Shown one piece after another: positions 62,301 to 64,000 of a stretch of DNA of 64,000 nucleotides. Numbering within the stretch: the stretch's first letter is position 1; every line of letters starts with the position of its first letter. The notes under the pieces were generated by a model that saw only the letters and a program-made list of their open reading frames with translations, was not told the DNA's origin and ran no database searches. Origin of the DNA: Daphnia carinata (taxonomy: Eukaryota > Arthropoda > Branchiopoda > Diplostraca > Daphniidae); the NCBI RefSeq assembly GCF_022539665.2, contig NC_081332.1, forward strand, positions 3,195,884 through 3,259,883, given 5' to 3'. The position numbers were made by a program, and so were the translations under genes.

Positions 62301-64000
62301 TCAGAAGTAACCGGTTAGTAATGTGAATTAAAGGACATGACTATATGATGAATACCAGCAGTGATGAAGCCTAAGAGTAGCAACGAACATAAAAAGTATG
62401 GTACTATAAATTTTTTAAATAATTAGTGGTACTTAACAAATTTCAATACCTCATTTGATGCAGTTGAAAGGCAGCCAGAGTAAACACGCCAGCATCTACT
62501 CATGGATTGAAAGGGTCGTTCCTAAAAGAAATGGAATGCTATTGGTAACAGTTTGATTTAATTAAGAATTAGTTTACTAACATAGATTTAGAACTAATTT
62601 AATTGAAGTAGAGATATCCTCTAACTTTCTACAATTAAAGAAGACAATGAAGCTACTTAGTATAAATTCAACCTACCTGATAAGCGAATCGATCGTCGAT
62701 GGTGATATAGTTGTGGTACATCTGTAGAGGCAAGACTCCGAACGAATGTTAACATCTATCGTCTAGACGACGCCTTAAATACTCGCAGACACGTGTCACA
62801 TTATTGCTTTCCCGGAAGTAGAGCGTAGGGTAGAGGGACCTAATTCTGAAGGTCGATAGGTTGAAGGACAAATTTTTATTTCCAGGTGAGCCCGAGGTTA
62901 TAGCCATTCCCCATCGATTGACCTTAGGTTACTTTGAATTTTTTTTTTTTGGTTTTTTTTGTTTGTTTCCAAGTGCCTAAAACAGACGAAGAACCTCGGG
63001 CATACACAAAAAGGAGAGGGAAGGGGGGAGGAAGGAAAAAAAAAGAAGCTAGAAGCTCAGTAGCTCTTTCACCTGCACGCTGTGCACTAGTGTAGATTTG
63101 TTGCTTGCAATCCACGTCTAAATATTCTTAGAACTTTCGCACGTGCTCTTAGCTTTCGCAAATTGTAGATTCATCAATAACGCACTGCATCAGCACCTGG
63201 GTTAGCCTCTGCACTGGCCTTGATTAGTTGGGTAGTATAAGTCTAGATGAAATAGATTAAGTTAAGGATAAGTAGGCCTAAAGTTAAGTTAAGAGTAAGG
63301 CGTAAGCGTAGTCCACCTCAATTCGTTACCTTTGCACAACACTATCTCAGCCATTTTCTTTCACTGTTTTATGCAATTATTAACCGTAGTGGTCGTTCGC
63401 TAACCATTTTTTTTCTTACAAACAATTGTACATTTCAACTTCTTAACACAATTTACACATGAACCGCCAATCCGGCCAATTTTTTTAAAAAAAATTTTTC
63501 TCCATGTAACTGTAATTCGTGTACCTGATGTCTGTTAAAATTAAGATGAAATTTGTTGCTGTTCAAATGTAAAAAAAAATTTTTTTTTTTCTCGTTTCTG
63601 TACAATCAGCAGGGTAATCTCTGGGGCTGAAGGGCAACGAAGATCGCCGTCGCAGCCATTGGAATACCGCCCAGGATTCTGAGGTATATATTTAAAAACT
63701 CGGTATCTCATCATGATTTTTTCTTTAAATTTTATGTGCCTAGGAAGGCCATAGCTCCACTGAAGAGGACCTTTGGACAACGAAGGTCATCACCAGGATT
63801 CTAGTCCAAAATTACAAGGTATTCAAAAAATTGAAGTGCATTACTATTCTATGTAGTAATTTGTGTATAAGAGGGTTGGCAACGCTACCGATGAGGATTA
63901 CTGGACGTCGGGGATAACCACTGGAGCTGCCAAGGATTGCCAGGTATTACTTTCACAATTTAAAGTGTTTAATCGTGTTTCTTTATGTATTTCGGACGGT
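59325..64000 (+). repeat. Copy C of the low-copy element, continuing past the window edge
   Basis: The head (59325-59600) matches copy A at 41735-42030. The body from 59862 matches copy B (45312-49453) almost base for base, including the non-coding frames, a pyrimidine-rich block near 62938-62960, and the first exon-like array units near 63610-63690, 63740-63820 and 63870-63945. The window stops inside the array, so the right end of the duplication is unknown. Confidence 0.92.

Overview
This is a eukaryotic nuclear window, most likely from an arthropod; I would guess a branchiopod crustacean such as Daphnia, but nothing in the sequence fixes the species. The evidence is a spliced gene of the Dpr family (two-Ig neuronal surface proteins known from arthropods), GT-AG introns rich in poly-T, abundant microsatellites, non-bacterial coding density, and duplicated gene fragments.

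Layout. Positions 1 to about 21.5 kb contain no gene I can support. The sequence is low-complexity, rich in T runs and microsatellites, and is probably upstream or 5' intronic DNA of the Dpr gene. From about 21.5 to 26.7 kb, five exons on the + strand encode a Dpr-like protein: a Q/A-rich leader, Ig1, Ig2 and a C-terminal hydrophobic tail like a GPI-anchor signal. An 84-nt phase-1/phase-1 block between Ig1 and Ig2 looks like an optional cassette exon. The signal-peptide exon was not found. From 26.7 to 36.3 kb there is again only low-complexity non-coding sequence.

At about 36.3 kb the texture changes. Very long homopolymers stop, and the DNA becomes AT-rich and full of duplicated pieces. From 37.6 to 40.3 kb lies a broken SLC4A11-type anion/borate transporter gene with introns but with nonsense codons and frameshifts. 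A low-copy element with no recognisable protein occurs three times (A 41.7-44.8, B 45.3-49.4, C 59.3-64.0 kb and beyond). Copies B and C are close to identical and about 14.55 kb apart. Copy A carries a 0.37-kb inverted repeat at its right end. Copy B runs into a tandem array of about 13 short exon-like units (49.06-50.75 kb), and copy C enters the same array at the window edge. From 52.8 to 53.65 kb there is a cluster of tRNA-like sequences, one with a complete cloverleaf. An orphan half of a THAP zinc-finger domain follows at 53.83 kb.

The main intact coding region is on the minus strand, 57,456 to 54,640: an intronless 938-codon frame for a TMEM63/OSCA-type mechanosensitive channel. It is followed in the same frame by an extra membrane segment and what looks like a C-type lectin-like domain, whose last part is shifted into another frame. 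This fusion and the exon-like array are the two most unusual things in the window.

How the parts relate. I see no operon-like or pathway link. The Dpr gene is an ordinary neural gene with a large non-coding flank. The 36-64 kb part reads as a rearranged, duplication-prone region holding a decayed transporter gene, transposon-like fragments and one probable chimeric retrogene lying between copies B and C of the duplicated element.
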